Source of the DNA: Fimbriimonadaceae bacterium
GTDB taxonomy: Bacteria > Armatimonadota > Fimbriimonadia > Fimbriimonadales > Fimbriimonadaceae
DNA length: 63,515 nucleotides
NCBI GenBank assembly: GCA_020850835.1
Contig: JADZDX010000002.1
Location: 1-63,515, forward strand
Reading direction: 5' to 3'
The notes beneath the pieces are model-generated. The model ran no database searches. It worked only from the letters and a program-made list of their open reading frames with translations, and was not told where the DNA came from. Position numbers and translations under genes: made by a program. This document shows positions 34,468 through 43,651 of the stretch, one piece after another (within the stretch, counting starts at the first letter, position 1; every line of letters starts with the position of its first letter).

Positions 34468-35249
34468 CCCTTTTTTCGCTCGATACTGGCATAGGCATTG
34501 TGGGCATGAATACTTTCATGGTTTTCCACTTCCACGCTGTACCAAGTAATGCGGGGCTCTGCATCAAAAGCAAGAGCCACTTCTCGGACCATATCTTCAA
34601 CAAAGCGCGGATTGTTGTAGGCAAGCTCTGTCACATACTTCTCGTCTGGGCGCTTCAGTAGGGGATAGAGCGGAGCGGAAGCGCGGCTCTCAATGGCCTC
34701 AATGATCTCCTCAATCCAAATGTGGTCATTGGACCTGAATCGTACGGTAACGTAGCCTCGCTGGTTGTGGGCTCCGTAATCGCTGATCTCTTTACTGCAC
34801 GGGCAGAGCGTCGTCACGGGGATGCGCAATTGGACAACCATATCAGTCTTGGCTCCACCTGCTGCCTCGAAACGACATTCATAGCCCATGAGGCCCGGCT
34901 TGCCCGTAACGGGGGCAGGCTTACTCATAAAGTAGGTGAAGTCTACGTCGAGGTAGCTCTCGTCGGCTTGCAATCGATCACGCAGCTCCTTCAGGAGCAA
35001 AGGGATACTTTGTACACTGACGACGCCGTCATGCTCGCCTAACACCTCTAGAAATCGGCTCATATGAGTCCCCTTAAAATGCTTTGGAAGGTCTACCGTT
35101 AGTGTAAATGTGCCGATAGAGTTCTGGATCTCGTTGTGCCGATCCAGCAATCGGATCGGATACTGAACTCCTCGAACACCAACACGATCAATGGCGATAT
35201 TGCGCTCATCGCGGGTGTTCTGCATGTCGGGCATGGCTTTCGCGGTCAT
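34464..35249 (-). CDS. folE2: GTP cyclohydrolase FolE2 (type IB)
   Basis: Converts GTP to dihydroneopterin triphosphate, the first step of folate and queuosine precursor synthesis. The 261-residue protein has [15 protein letters not shown] at the start, [22 protein letters not shown] (metal-binding Cys region) and [13 protein letters not shown]. FolE2 is the metal-flexible form often induced by zinc shortage. ATG 35249 is chosen since the family starts here; upstream in-frame residues to 35387 are unlike it. TATACA lies six bases before the start. Confidence 0.94.
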   Translation of the reverse strand: MTAKAMPDMQNTRDERNIAIDRVGVRGVQYPIRLLDRHNEIQNSIGTFTLTVDLPKHFKGTHMSRFLEVLGEHDGVVSVQSIPLLLKELRDRLQADESYLDVDFTYFMSKPAPVTGKPGLMGYECRFEAAGGAKTDMVVQLRIPVTTLCPCSKEISDYGAHNQRGYVTVRFRSNDHIWIEEIIEAIESRASAPLYPLLKRPDEKYVTELAYNNPRFVEDMVREVALAFDAEPRITWYSVEVENHESIHAHNAYASIERKKG

Positions 35250-35291
35250 AAGTGTTGTATACGCAAAACAGGATGATGAAGTTTGAGTTGG

Positions 35292-35297
35292 TACAAT
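35292..35297 (+). promoter_or_regulatory. Putative -10 hexamer TACAAT, leaderless start at 35305
   Basis: TACAAT is followed by seven bases and then ATG 35305. An ATG at 35296 overlaps the hexamer itself and is therefore an unlikely start. Confidence 0.5.
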
Positions 35298-35304
35298 GAG
35301 CCCG

Positions 35305-35757
35305 ATGCCGCGTGACATCCAATATCTGACCGTCCAAGACCATCTTTGGATTAATTTACAGGTGAGTGGGCGTTCGCAACCCTTCAAATTCGCCAGCCTT
35401 GAGGAGGCTACCTATCTGCAGTATAGCTACGGTGGAAGCAATGATGTCTTGGCGCAGGCGGCCCGCTATGGGGCTGGATTCGGGGTGAAATCTCCCTTTG
35501 CCGAAGGGAACGAAGCAACGGCATTTGTGGGTCTGCTCTCCTTCTTGCGACTCAATGGCTACGAAATCGAGCTACCGGATTCAAAGGGGGGCGATTTGCT
35601 GGCTACCTTGGTAGTTGATGGTGAGGCCGCGCTGAAGAAAATTGTCAGGGCCGACCATCATGACCATGTAATGTCTGTCTCCGGTGTGGTTAATGAGATT
35701 TTGGCCGCCTTCCCGAAATCAGTCAAGAAGCTGGCAAAGGCCGCCACAACCGCTTAG
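35305..35757 (+). CDS. Hypothetical protein
   Basis: A 150-residue soluble protein of mixed composition. It begins PRDIQYLTVQDHLWINLQVSG and has no signal peptide or membrane segment. Aromatic and charged residues alternate in a beta-rich first third, followed by helices (SVSGVVNEILAAFPKSVKKL). I do not recognise the family. It diverges from folE2 and its stop overlaps that of alaS by four bases. The reading frame is well supported by codon use and by the close promoter-like hexamer. Confidence 0.65.
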   Translation: MPRDIQYLTVQDHLWINLQVSGRSQPFKFASLEEATYLQYSYGGSNDVLAQAARYGAGFGVKSPFAEGNEATAFVGLLSFLRLNGYEIELPDSKGGDLLATLVVDGEAALKKIVRADHHDHVMSVSGVVNEILAAFPKSVKKLAKAATTA

Positions 35758-38552
35758 CCTACTTGCTCTTTGAGTACGGTAGGTAGGGATTCAATGGCCC
35801 GATCTACGGCTTCAAGATTTCGGCCGCCGGCTGTCGCAAAGTCGGGCCTTCCTCCGCCCCCGCCGCCGGTTTTGGTTGCCAAGTCCTTTACCAGTGCACC
35901 AGCATTGGCGCCCGCGGAAATGGCGTCTTTACCGACCTTGGCAATGAACTTCACTTCCTTGGCTCCTTTAACAACAACAACAACCACTCGATTAGTCGCG
36001 TGGGCCGCAATCTGATCAGCCACTTGCTGAGCTTCCTTGGGGTCAACGTCCTTTAGAATCTTGATCACCAGTTCGACGGGCCCAACCATGACAACTTCAT
36101 CGCGAGAAGCCTCTGCCGACTGTTGCATGAGCTTTTCTCGCGTTTTTCGTTCTTCACGAAGACTTTCGAGGTTCTTCTCAATGGCGCGCACCAGATCTTG
36201 CGGGGTGGACTTTAGGAGTCCAGCCGCTTGCACCAAGGTCTCATGTTGCTTGTTCGCCCACAGCGCAGCCCGGTCGCCAGCAATAGCTTCAATCCGGCGC
36301 ACACCGCTGGCTGCCGATGATTCATTGATGATTTTGAACAGCCCAATTTGGCCGGTTGACCGAACGTGGCACCCGCCGCAGAGCTCTACACTCACGGGCT
36401 CCCCTTGATCACCACGAACGTCCACGACTCGGACAAACTGCCCATACTTTTCACCAAAGAGAGCCATGGCGCCCATGGCTTTGGCCTCTTGGAGAGGGAC
36501 ATTTTCATGAATGGTGACCGGGTCGGCGTTCAAGATGGCTTCGTTGACGTCTGCCTCTACCTGTTGGATCTCCGCCGCAGTCATTCCCTTGCCGTGCGTG
36601 AAATCAAATCGGAGGTGGTCAGGTGATACTAATGATCCAGCTTGCGTGACATGGGTCCCCACTCGTTTGCGCAGGGCTGCATGCAAAAGGTGGGTTGCCG
36701 TATGATGACGGGTGATCCGTTGACGCCGAACTGCATCAACCGTCGCCCTTACCGGCTGTTGGAAGAACTGCTCGTTCAAGACTTGCTGCAAGTCTTCCGA
36801 ACTCATTGATCGAAAGTCAGCTGGATGGGAAACCGACATCGGTTCGCACAGGTGTACGTAAATGCCATCTTGCTTAATAAGGTCGATGACCTTGAGTTCA
36901 AAGCCTGGCCCCACGATGAGCCCTTCGTCACTGACTTGACCGCCACTTTCTGCGTAGAATGGGGTTCGGTCAAGAGCCACCGCGATATTTCCGGTAGGTC
37001 GGTTTGCTTCATCCGTTTCGGGTAGGGCGGCGACTATCTGGGACTGAGATGTTAGGTGACTGTAGCCGACAAACTCGGTTGGGCCCGATTCGCTAATGTG
37101 ATGGATAAGGATTACAAGCCCGCCATCAACACCGCCGTACACACTATCTCGCTGATCGGCAGCTCGGCTCCGCTCTTGAGCTTCCTTCAGGGCGACTTCG
37201 TAGCCCTCTACATCAACGGAAACACCAGTTTCCGCGCAAATCTCCTGCGTAACCTCCAACGGGAAACCGTAGGTGTCATACAGCTTAAATGCTGATTTCC
37301 CATCTAGGGCCCTCTGCCCCCGCTCGACGAGAGCATCTAACCACATGGTTAACATCTCTGAGCCTTGGCTGATCGTACGTCGGAACTGGGCTTCCTCATT
37401 ACGAAGGGTTTCGATGATAACATCCCGCTTCTCAACCAGTTCGGTGTAGTGGTCACCCATCGTCTTAGCGACCCCGTCATAGATTAGGTGGAAAAAGGGA
37501 AGATCGAAGCCCAACGTCCGCTGTCCCTTTAGCACCGCGCGCCGGATGAGCCGGCGTAGAACATAGCCGCGACCATTGTTGCTGGGCAGAATGCCATCGG
37601 CGATGCAGAAGCAGGCTGTGCGAATGTGATCGGCAATAATTCGGATTGCACGATCCTCGTTTTCCGAGCGACCATAGGTGGTGCCGACGGACTCAATTGC
37701 CCGGAAGATGGCTCGAAAGGCGTCCGTTTCGTAGACCGAGCTAAACCCACTGATGACTGCGGCAGTGCGCTCCAGCCCCATTCCCGTATCAATAGACTGG
37801 AAAGGAAGGTTCGGCATCCCTGTCTTAATGTATCCGTCAGCCGGACGATCAGGATTGCGTAGCTGACCCTGCCATTCGTATTGGATAAAGACATCGTTAG
37901 CGACTTCCAACCATTTCCCCGTCGCCTCATCTCGTTGCCATTCCTCTCTGGAATAGGGACCAGACGGAGCAGGTTCATCGTTGGGGGTCCAATAAAACAT
38001 CTCCGAATTCGGACCACATGGGCCGGGTGGACCATTTGAGAACGAACCGGCTGGCCAGTAGTTGGTGTCTTCACCCAAGCGAAAGACGCGGTATTCCGGA
38101 TTGATTCCAGCCGCTGAGATGTGGGCGGCCCAGAGGCCAAAAGCTTCCTCGTCTTCTTCAAAGACCGTAAAGGAAAGGCGGCTGGGCGGCAAGTTTAACC
38201 ATTTGGTTGACGTCAGAAACTCCCACGAGTACGCGATGGCAAGCTCTTTGAAATAGTCACCAAAACTAAAGTTGCCGAGCATCTCAAAGAAAGTGAGATG
38301 ACTCGTGTCGCCTACCTCTTCAATGTCTCCGGTGCGAACACACTTTTGGGCGGTTGTGAGCCTCGGGTGTTCGGGCTTGGCGACTCCTCGGAAGTATGGT
38401 TTGAACTGCACCATTCCCGCCCCGTTAAAGAGCAGGGACTCGTCAAGGCGCCCGGTTACGTCATACGGAATCAAGGAGCCGCTGGGGAAGGTCCCATGCC
38501 CCTTGGATTCGTAGAACTCCAAGAACTTGCGCCGTAACTCGCGGGTCTCCAT
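35754..38552 (-). CDS. alaS: Alanyl-tRNA synthetase
   Basis: Charges tRNA-Ala and edits mischarged Ser or Gly. The 932-residue protein has the class II catalytic domain (ETRELRRKFLEFYESKGH, FEMLGNFSFGDYFK). The editing domain has HHTATHLLHAAL and CGGCHVRSTGQIG, the zinc-binding His and Cys pairs. The C-Ala domain ends with KTGGGGGGRPDFATAGG. Slightly longer than usual (about 875). A GGGGAGA lies before the ATG. It follows fcl on the same strand after 48 bases. Confidence 0.97.
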   Translation of the reverse strand: METRELRRKFLEFYESKGHGTFPSGSLIPYDVTGRLDESLLFNGAGMVQFKPYFRGVAKPEHPRLTTAQKCVRTGDIEEVGDTSHLTFFEMLGNFSFGDYFKELAIAYSWEFLTSTKWLNLPPSRLSFTVFEEDEEAFGLWAAHISAAGINPEYRVFRLGEDTNYWPAGSFSNGPPGPCGPNSEMFYWTPNDEPAPSGPYSREEWQRDEATGKWLEVANDVFIQYEWQGQLRNPDRPADGYIKTGMPNLPFQSIDTGMGLERTAAVISGFSSVYETDAFRAIFRAIESVGTTYGRSENEDRAIRIIADHIRTACFCIADGILPSNNGRGYVLRRLIRRAVLKGQRTLGFDLPFFHLIYDGVAKTMGDHYTELVEKRDVIIETLRNEEAQFRRTISQGSEMLTMWLDALVERGQRALDGKSAFKLYDTYGFPLEVTQEICAETGVSVDVEGYEVALKEAQERSRAADQRDSVYGGVDGGLVILIHHISESGPTEFVGYSHLTSQSQIVAALPETDEANRPTGNIAVALDRTPFYAESGGQVSDEGLIVGPGFELKVIDLIKQDGIYVHLCEPMSVSHPADFRSMSSEDLQQVLNEQFFQQPVRATVDAVRRQRITRHHTATHLLHAALRKRVGTHVTQAGSLVSPDHLRFDFTHGKGMTAAEIQQVEADVNEAILNADPVTIHENVPLQEAKAMGAMALFGEKYGQFVRVVDVRGDQGEPVSVELCGGCHVRSTGQIGLFKIINESSAASGVRRIEAIAGDRAALWANKQHETLVQAAGLLKSTPQDLVRAIEKNLESLREERKTREKLMQQSAEASRDEVVMVGPVELVIKILKDVDPKEAQQVADQIAAHATNRVVVVVVKGAKEVKFIAKVGKDAISAGANAGALVKDLATKTGGGGGGRPDFATAGGRNLEAVDRAIESLPTVLKEQVG

Positions 38553-38600
38553 AAGAATTTCTCCCCGAGGGTACCCGCGAGAGAGGTCAGAACCTTGAGC

Positions 38601-39527
38601 CTAGCCCGCTAGGTACGCTGCGTAAGCCTGAGAGATCCCGACTTCAAGGGAAGTTTGTTCTTTCCACCCGAGTGAATTGAGTAGGGAGACATCATTGGTC
38701 TTCTCAGGAAATCCATCAGGTTTGCTGGGGTCCCAGTGTATTTGGCCCTGATGGCCGATCACCCGTTGCACGGTCTCGGCCAGCTCTTTGATGGTGATGG
38801 AACGACCAATTCCGATATTAACCATATCTGGCACATCCTCCTTGCCCATGAGATAGACAATTGCGTTCGCAAGGTCGTCGGAGTAGAGAAACTCGCGCTT
38901 GGGGCTCCCGCTTCCCCAGCAGGTGACTGGCGGGTTCCCGGCCAGCTTTGCCTCGTGAAACTTCCGAATCAGGGCAGGCAAGACATGGCTAGTCTCCAAG
39001 TTGTAATTGTCACCAGGCCCATATATATTGGGCGGCATGCAGGTGAAGTAGTTACGGTTGTACTGCTGGCGAATGGCTTGGCAAAGAACAAGTCCAGCGA
39101 TCTTTGCGACGGCGTACGGGGCATTGGTGGGTTCGGGCCTTCCCGTCAAGAGGGCCGACTCCGGAATGGGCTGCGGCGTCTCCCGAGGATAAATGCAACT
39201 AGACCCGAGGAAGCAAAAGTTAGGAACTTCCGCCTTATGCGCGCCCCAGATGAGATTGGCCTCCATAACAAGGTTGAGTCCGATAAAGTCCGCTGGATAG
39301 GTGCTGTTCGCACCAATACCGCCAACTTTGGCTGCGGCCATGATAATCCAATCGGGTCGCTCGGTGGATAGAAACTGATCAACCGCGGCTTGGTTCTCAA
39401 GGTCCAGTTCTTGTCGTGTGCGCGTGATTACGTTGGGGTATCCCTGAGTGTGGAGTTGGCGCACGATCGCCGAGCCCACCAACCCTCGGTGACCCGCGAC
39501 GAAGATGCGGTCGCCGTTAGAGAGCAC
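38601..39527 (-). CDS. fcl: GDP-L-fucose synthase
   Basis: Epimerises and reduces GDP-4-keto-6-deoxy-mannose to GDP-L-fucose. The 308-residue short-chain dehydrogenase has the NADP site FVAGHRGLVGSAIVRQL, FLGSSCIYP, the catalytic Tyr-Lys pair in YAVAKIAGL, and PNIYGPGDNYN. The GTG start lies three bases after the gmd stop; the two enzymes work in sequence. The fucose donor probably serves cell-surface glycans. Confidence 0.95.
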   Translation of the reverse strand: MLSNGDRIFVAGHRGLVGSAIVRQLHTQGYPNVITRTRQELDLENQAAVDQFLSTERPDWIIMAAAKVGGIGANSTYPADFIGLNLVMEANLIWGAHKAEVPNFCFLGSSCIYPRETPQPIPESALLTGRPEPTNAPYAVAKIAGLVLCQAIRQQYNRNYFTCMPPNIYGPGDNYNLETSHVLPALIRKFHEAKLAGNPPVTCWGSGSPKREFLYSDDLANAIVYLMGKEDVPDMVNIGIGRSITIKELAETVQRVIGHQGQIHWDPSKPDGFPEKTNDVSLLNSLGWKEQTSLEVGISQAYAAYLAG

Positions 39528-39530
39528 GGG

Positions 39531-40625
39531 TTAACGACCTTCCTCGGCGCTGGGAGCCACGCGGAATCCTTCACGCTGCACAAGGGCGTCTTTCTCCGCC
39601 GCTTGCAAATCTTCGGTAACCATTTCTTCGATCAGTTGGTTGAAAGTAGTCTTGGGTTCCCAGCCGAGGATCTGCTTTGCCTTTGTTGGGTCGCCCAGAA
39701 GGGTCTCAACTTCCGAGGGTCGGTAATAGCGGGGGTCGACCCCGATCACCTCGCGCCCTGTTGCCCGGTCAATGCCGACTTCTTGTTCAGCGGCTCCGCG
39801 CCATTCAATCTCCATTCCAAGTTCGCTGAAGGCTTGCTCACACAGTTGGCGGATTGAATATTGCTTTCCGGTGGCAAGCACGAAGTCGTCAGGCTGATCT
39901 TGCTGGAGCATGAGCCACATTCCCTCAACGTAGTCCCGGGCATGACCCCAGTCACGGAGTGAATCCATATTGCCAAGGAATAGCTTCTTCTGAAGACCCA
40001 CTTTGATCCTCGCCGCGGCCCGGGTTACCTTGCGGGTAACGAAGGTCTCACCACGCAAGGGGCTTTCGTGATTGAAGAGAATGCCGTTGCATGCGTACAT
40101 TCCGTAGGATTCGCGGTAATTGACGGTGATCCAGTAGGCATAAAGCTTAGCAACTCCATACGGTGAGCGTGGATAGAACGGAGTGGTCTCTCGTTGAGGA
40201 ATTTCTTGCACAAGACCATAGAGTTCCGAAGTGGAGGCCTGATAGAACCGGACATGATCGGTCATGCCGAGAATGCGAATGGCTTCGAGAAGACGCAGGG
40301 CTCCGATTGCGTCCGAGTTGGCCGTAAATTCGGGTTCTTCGAATGAGACCTTTACGTGAGATTGGGCGCCAAGATTGTAAATCTCGTCCGGCTGCACCTC
40401 CTGGATGACTCGGATTAGCGACGTTGAGTCAGTGAGGTCCCCGTAATGAAGGTGAAAGGGCAACCCGTGCTCATGTGAGTCGTGGTAGAGGTGGTCAATC
40501 CGGGCGGTGTTGAAGAGTGAGGTCCGGCGCTTAATGCCATGGACGGCGTAACCCTTCTTGAGCAACAACTCCGCAAGGTAGGCTCCATCTTGGCCGGTGA
40601 TTCCCGTAATCAGTGCGCGTTTCAT
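39531..40625 (-). CDS. gmd: GDP-mannose 4,6-dehydratase
   Basis: Makes GDP-4-keto-6-deoxy-D-mannose, the precursor of GDP-L-fucose and GDP-rhamnose. The 364-residue protein has the Rossmann motif [30 protein letters not shown] (catalytic Thr/Glu region) and the [17 protein letters not shown] Tyr-Lys pair. ATG 40625 is chosen where the family begins, with TACACT seven bases upstream; an in-frame extension to 40748 is not conserved. fcl follows. Confidence 0.96.
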   Translation of the reverse strand: MKRALITGITGQDGAYLAELLLKKGYAVHGIKRRTSLFNTARIDHLYHDSHEHGLPFHLHYGDLTDSTSLIRVIQEVQPDEIYNLGAQSHVKVSFEEPEFTANSDAIGALRLLEAIRILGMTDHVRFYQASTSELYGLVQEIPQRETTPFYPRSPYGVAKLYAYWITVNYRESYGMYACNGILFNHESPLRGETFVTRKVTRAAARIKVGLQKKLFLGNMDSLRDWGHARDYVEGMWLMLQQDQPDDFVLATGKQYSIRQLCEQAFSELGMEIEWRGAAEQEVGIDRATGREVIGVDPRYYRPSEVETLLGDPTKAKQILGWEPKTTFNQLIEEMVTEDLQAAEKDALVQREGFRVAPSAEEGR

Positions 40626-40632
40626 GGTTATT

Positions 40633-40638
40633 AGTGTA
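40633..40638 (-). promoter_or_regulatory. Putative -10 hexamer TACACT, leaderless start of gmd
   Basis: On the minus strand TACACT is followed by AATAACC and the gmd ATG. A small inverted repeat CAGCCC-N6-GGGCTG (40644-40661) lies just upstream of it, between the gmd and 40682 starts. Confidence 0.5.
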
Positions 40639-40670
40639 CTGCCCAGCCCATTATCGGGCTGTAGGCGTGC

Positions 40671-40676
40671 TATCGT
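40671..40676 (+). promoter_or_regulatory. Putative -10 hexamer TATCGT, near-leaderless start at 40682
   Basis: TATCGT is followed by GAGGC and then ATG 40682. The GAGG could instead be a short ribosome site if transcription begins further upstream. Confidence 0.4.
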
Positions 40677-40681
40677 GAGGC

Positions 40682-41020
40682 ATGAACCATTACGAAGTGT
40701 GGGTAAATCTGGCCCCCGGGGCGAAGGATATGGAGTTTGTTGAAGCACTCCATGCCTATCTTGGTTATCTTCAACAGAAGGGGTGGCTAGCGAGTTTCCG
40801 GGTCCGCCGCCGGAAGTTTGGCTTCGGTCCAGAGTCCCTCGGAGAGTTCAATATCTCGATGGCCTTTCAAGATTTGGCCCACTTGGACCAAGCGTTCTTG
40901 CGGGTTGCCCAGCGTGATGATGAGATCGAACAGTTGCATGCAGCGGTCTTTTCCCGGGTTACGGACTTCAAATCTGGCCTTTATCGTGATTTCCCCGACG
41001 AAGTCCGCCTGCGACAATAA
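40682..41020 (+). CDS. Small conserved protein, DUF6614-like
   Basis: A 112-residue soluble protein with an alpha/beta ferredoxin-like pattern: [42 protein letters not shown] and a final [12 protein letters not shown] recall this pattern from a family of small uncharacterised proteins listed as DUF6614, though I cannot check it. It diverges from gmd. No role is known. Confidence 0.7.
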   Translation: MNHYEVWVNLAPGAKDMEFVEALHAYLGYLQQKGWLASFRVRRRKFGFGPESLGEFNISMAFQDLAHLDQAFLRVAQRDDEIEQLHAAVFSRVTDFKSGLYRDFPDEVRLRQ

Positions 41021-41104
41021 TGCTAGTTCAGCGGATTTCTCGCATGAATACTTGTGCTGACTTCGATGAGTTTCAGCTAGCCTATGGTTTAGATTCGAGT
41101 CTGT

Positions 41105-41608
41105 ATGGCTGCTCAACAATTCCCGCTAATCCCGACTAAGGCTTCTCGGAGGCGCTCTCTGTCTTGGAGTGGGCCCGCCAAGGTGCAGGCAGGGGATTGG
41201 CGCGGCGCGCTACTAGCGGCTCGACGCCGGCTCAAGCGGGACCCGGACGATTTGAGTGGCCTAGAGGTGTTGGCTCGCGCTTTGGTCGCCCTTGGGTTAC
41301 CAGACGAGGCACTCGTCGTCCTGCGTCATCTTATTAGACTCAACCCACACGAGCCGGCCTACGATCTTTGGCGATCAGCAGCCCTGCAGGCAAAAGGCCG
41401 CTATTCAGAGGCACTGGTTTCTCTATCGAGAGCCTATAGCTTGTATAAAGCAGGCCCCGTCAAGGATCGCGTGTTGGAGGAAGTGGAGCTCCTCATTAGC
41501 TTCTTGGAGTTGTCGGGACACGCTCCCGTTGCGCTGTGGAGCCAAGTTGGGATCACGCCACCGATACGACGAAAGGGGAATCGCGACGCGATTCCCCTAA
41601 TCAACTAG
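41105..41608 (+). CDS. Tetratricopeptide-repeat-like protein
   Basis: A 167-residue soluble protein with about two to three helical repeats: AGDWRGALLAARRRLKRDP, LEVLARALVALGLPDEALVV and AALQAKGRYSEALVSLSRAY, which follow the TPR spacing. Such proteins bind partners; none is indicated. TAGATT lies nine bases before the ATG. Its last codons overlap a strong inverted repeat that probably ends both this transcript and metK. Confidence 0.75.
   Translation: MAAQQFPLIPTKASRRRSLSWSGPAKVQAGDWRGALLAARRRLKRDPDDLSGLEVLARALVALGLPDEALVVLRHLIRLNPHEPAYDLWRSAALQAKGRYSEALVSLSRAYSLYKAGPVKDRVLEEVELLISFLELSGHAPVALWSQVGITPPIRRKGNRDAIPLIN
41574..41598. terminator. Bidirectional hairpin between the TPR gene and metK
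   Basis: AGGGGAATCGCG and CGCGATTCCCCT are perfect complements separated by one base, giving a folded stem of about nine or ten pairs. On the minus strand it lies 11 bases after the metK stop and is followed by TTTC. On the plus strand it overlaps the last TPR codons. The T-tract is short. Confidence 0.6.
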
Positions 41609-41609
41609 C

Positions 41610-42734
41610 TTACTTTAGGGCGTTGGCTTCGTCAGTGCGCTCCCATGCGAAAGCTGGGTTGCCGAAGTGGCCATTCTTAGCTGTTGGCAGGTAGCGGTGC
41701 TGCTTGAGCCCCAAATGCTGAATGATGCCATTCGGTGACATATCGAAGTTCTTGCGAACTCGTTGGACAATCTCGTCGTGACCCACTTTCTCAGTTCCAA
41801 ACGTTTCGACGTTCACGCTGACAGGTTGGGCGACTCCGATTGCGTAAGCGAGTCCAACAACACAGCGGTCAGCGAGTCCAGCCGCAACAATGCATTTGGC
41901 AATATGGCGTGCCATGTAGGCCGCGGAGCGATCCACCTTGGACGGGTCCTTACCTGAAAACGCACCGCCGCCGTGCGGGCACATCCCGCCGTAGGTGTCC
42001 ACGATGATCTTGCGGCCGGTCAGTCCAGTGTCACCCGCCGGGCCGCCGATGACAAACCGACCAGTAGGGTTGATGTGATAGGTGATTGCTCCATCTACAA
42101 ACGCCTGGTAATCGGCGAGAACGGGCTTGATCACGACTTCCTGAATTCGATTCTGAATCTCCGAAAGACTCAAGCTTTCGTCGTGCTGGTGCGAGACCAC
42201 GATGGTGTCAATTCGCGTGGGGCGCCCGTCTTCGTAAATCACGGATACCTGCGACTTTGCATCGGGGCGTAGCCCCAACTTCGGGTCAGCATGGCGAGCT
42301 TCTGCGGCCTTGCGAGTCAAAGCATGCGCGATCGAGATCGGTAATGGCATGAGTTCGGGCGTCTCATTGGTCGCCATGCCAAACATCATCCCTTGATCTC
42401 CAGCGCCGCCGGTGTCTACCCCCATGGCAATGTCGGGAGATTGACCCTGGATGGCGACAAGTACGCCACAGCTTGCGCCATCAAAGCCAACCCGTGTGTC
42501 GTTGTAACCAATACTTTGGATGGTCTGCCGAATCACGTCTTGGACGTTTACATAGGCATTAGTCGTCACTTCGCCACTCACGACGGCGACGCCGTGGGCG
42601 AGCATGGTTTCAACCGCGACCCGTGAGTTCGGGTCTTGGGCTAGGATTTCGTCAAGGATGGCGTCCGAAATCTGATCGGCAACCTTATCGGGGTGTCCTT
42701 CACTGACACTCTCCGAAGTATAAATATGCGTCAT
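41610..42734 (-). CDS. metK: S-adenosylmethionine synthetase
   Basis: Makes SAM from methionine and ATP. The 374-residue protein carries [19 protein letters not shown], the hexapeptide-type ATP motif [10 protein letters not shown] and the P-loop-like [16 protein letters not shown]. The length is close to normal (about 380-390). No SAM riboswitch is visible in the short upstream space, which is shared with the divergent gene. TATCCT lies 13 bases before the ATG. Confidence 0.97.
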   Translation of the reverse strand: MTHIYTSESVSEGHPDKVADQISDAILDEILAQDPNSRVAVETMLAHGVAVVSGEVTTNAYVNVQDVIRQTIQSIGYNDTRVGFDGASCGVLVAIQGQSPDIAMGVDTGGAGDQGMMFGMATNETPELMPLPISIAHALTRKAAEARHADPKLGLRPDAKSQVSVIYEDGRPTRIDTIVVSHQHDESLSLSEIQNRIQEVVIKPVLADYQAFVDGAITYHINPTGRFVIGGPAGDTGLTGRKIIVDTYGGMCPHGGGAFSGKDPSKVDRSAAYMARHIAKCIVAAGLADRCVVGLAYAIGVAQPVSVNVETFGTEKVGHDEIVQRVRKNFDMSPNGIIQHLGLKQHRYLPTAKNGHFGNPAFAWERTDEANALK

Positions 42735-42796
42735 TGGTCCAGCGAAGAGGATACCAGCCCCCGCATCGCACTCATGCCGGGTACCTTGCTGGGAAA

Positions 42797-43651
42797 GTGG
42801 TCGAATCCCTGCGCGTCATATTGGAAGGCAATATTGACTATGCCGGCCTTTTTCCTCCGGCAGCCTTGCCGCTAGAAGAGGCGGTATCGGAGTACACACA
42901 GCTATTGCAAGGGCCTCATGCGTGGATGGTCGGACCGTTTGTTTGCCCGGTGGCTTGGCTGGCGGATCTTGCTCCGCTTTTAATGCCTAGACTCGGTCAG
43001 CCATGGACTATCTCCGCCCTTGGTACGTCCATCGAGGGCTTTCGGCAAGATATGAGCCTGATCGAGCGATTCCATGACGTAGCCGGGGAGCGCGGAGAGG
43101 TGATGGGATATGAGGTCAAGGGTACGTTGTCTGACATGAGCGGTTCCGCCTTGCGGCGCCTTGAGGAATCGGAGCTGGACGTCTATATCGAAATCCCCTG
43201 GCGGTCGGAGCTAGCGGATTCCCTTGCCCCGCTGGTGGATACTTCAATTGGGGCCAAGGCCCGTACCGGCGGACTGGAGGCATCCATGTTTCCAAGCAAT
43301 GAAGAGGTAGCGGCCTTTATCCACGAATGTTGTTCGCTGGACGTTCACTTCAAGCTCACCGCAGGCTTGCATCATCCGTTCCCAACGAAGGACCCAGCAA
43401 CGGGCGCAAGAATGCATGGATTTCTGAATGTGCAGGTGGCGAGCGTTCTTGCGAACTCCTTGGACCTCAGCCGGGCCGAACTAACGTCCATACTCGCAGC
43501 TGATGATCCAACGGCATTCCAGTTCCAGGATCGAGGTTTTCGGTTTGGCGAATGGGAAGTTTCCCTTGGTGAACTTTTCGGCTTCCACTGGGGCTCTTGC
43601 TCCGTTCAAGAACCTATTGAAGACCTTACCGAGGCCAAACTATTCCCATGA
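42797..43651 (+). CDS. Uncharacterised protein coupled to fumarylacetoacetase
   Basis: A 284-residue soluble protein beginning [19 protein letters not shown], with a conserved-looking [12 protein letters not shown] and later [18 protein letters not shown] and [16 protein letters not shown] have an impression of similar proteins beside fumarylacetoacetase in several soil and planctomycete-type bacteria, but cannot check it. GTG 42797 has GGGAA close by; the longest frame starts with TTG 42734, which would overlap the metK start codon. The stop overlaps the fahA ATG by four bases. A role with FahA in aromatic amino acid breakdown is inferred from coupling only. Confidence 0.7.
   Translation: MVESLRVILEGNIDYAGLFPPAALPLEEAVSEYTQLLQGPHAWMVGPFVCPVAWLADLAPLLMPRLGQPWTISALGTSIEGFRQDMSLIERFHDVAGERGEVMGYEVKGTLSDMSGSALRRLEESELDVYIEIPWRSELADSLAPLVDTSIGAKARTGGLEASMFPSNEEVAAFIHECCSLDVHFKLTAGLHHPFPTKDPATGARMHGFLNVQVASVLANSLDLSRAELTSILAADDPTAFQFQDRGFRFGEWEVSLGELFGFHWGSCSVQEPIEDLTEAKLFP

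Noticed and set aside
34448-34486. T-run CCCTTTTTT after the CoA-transferase gene as a terminator
   Set aside because: Only an eight-base GAGCGCTC palindrome lies before it, too weak to call.
40644-40661. CAGCCC-N6-GGGCTG inverted repeat between gmd and the next gene
   Set aside because: Only six-base arms; kept as a note with the gmd promoter rather than a separate operator.
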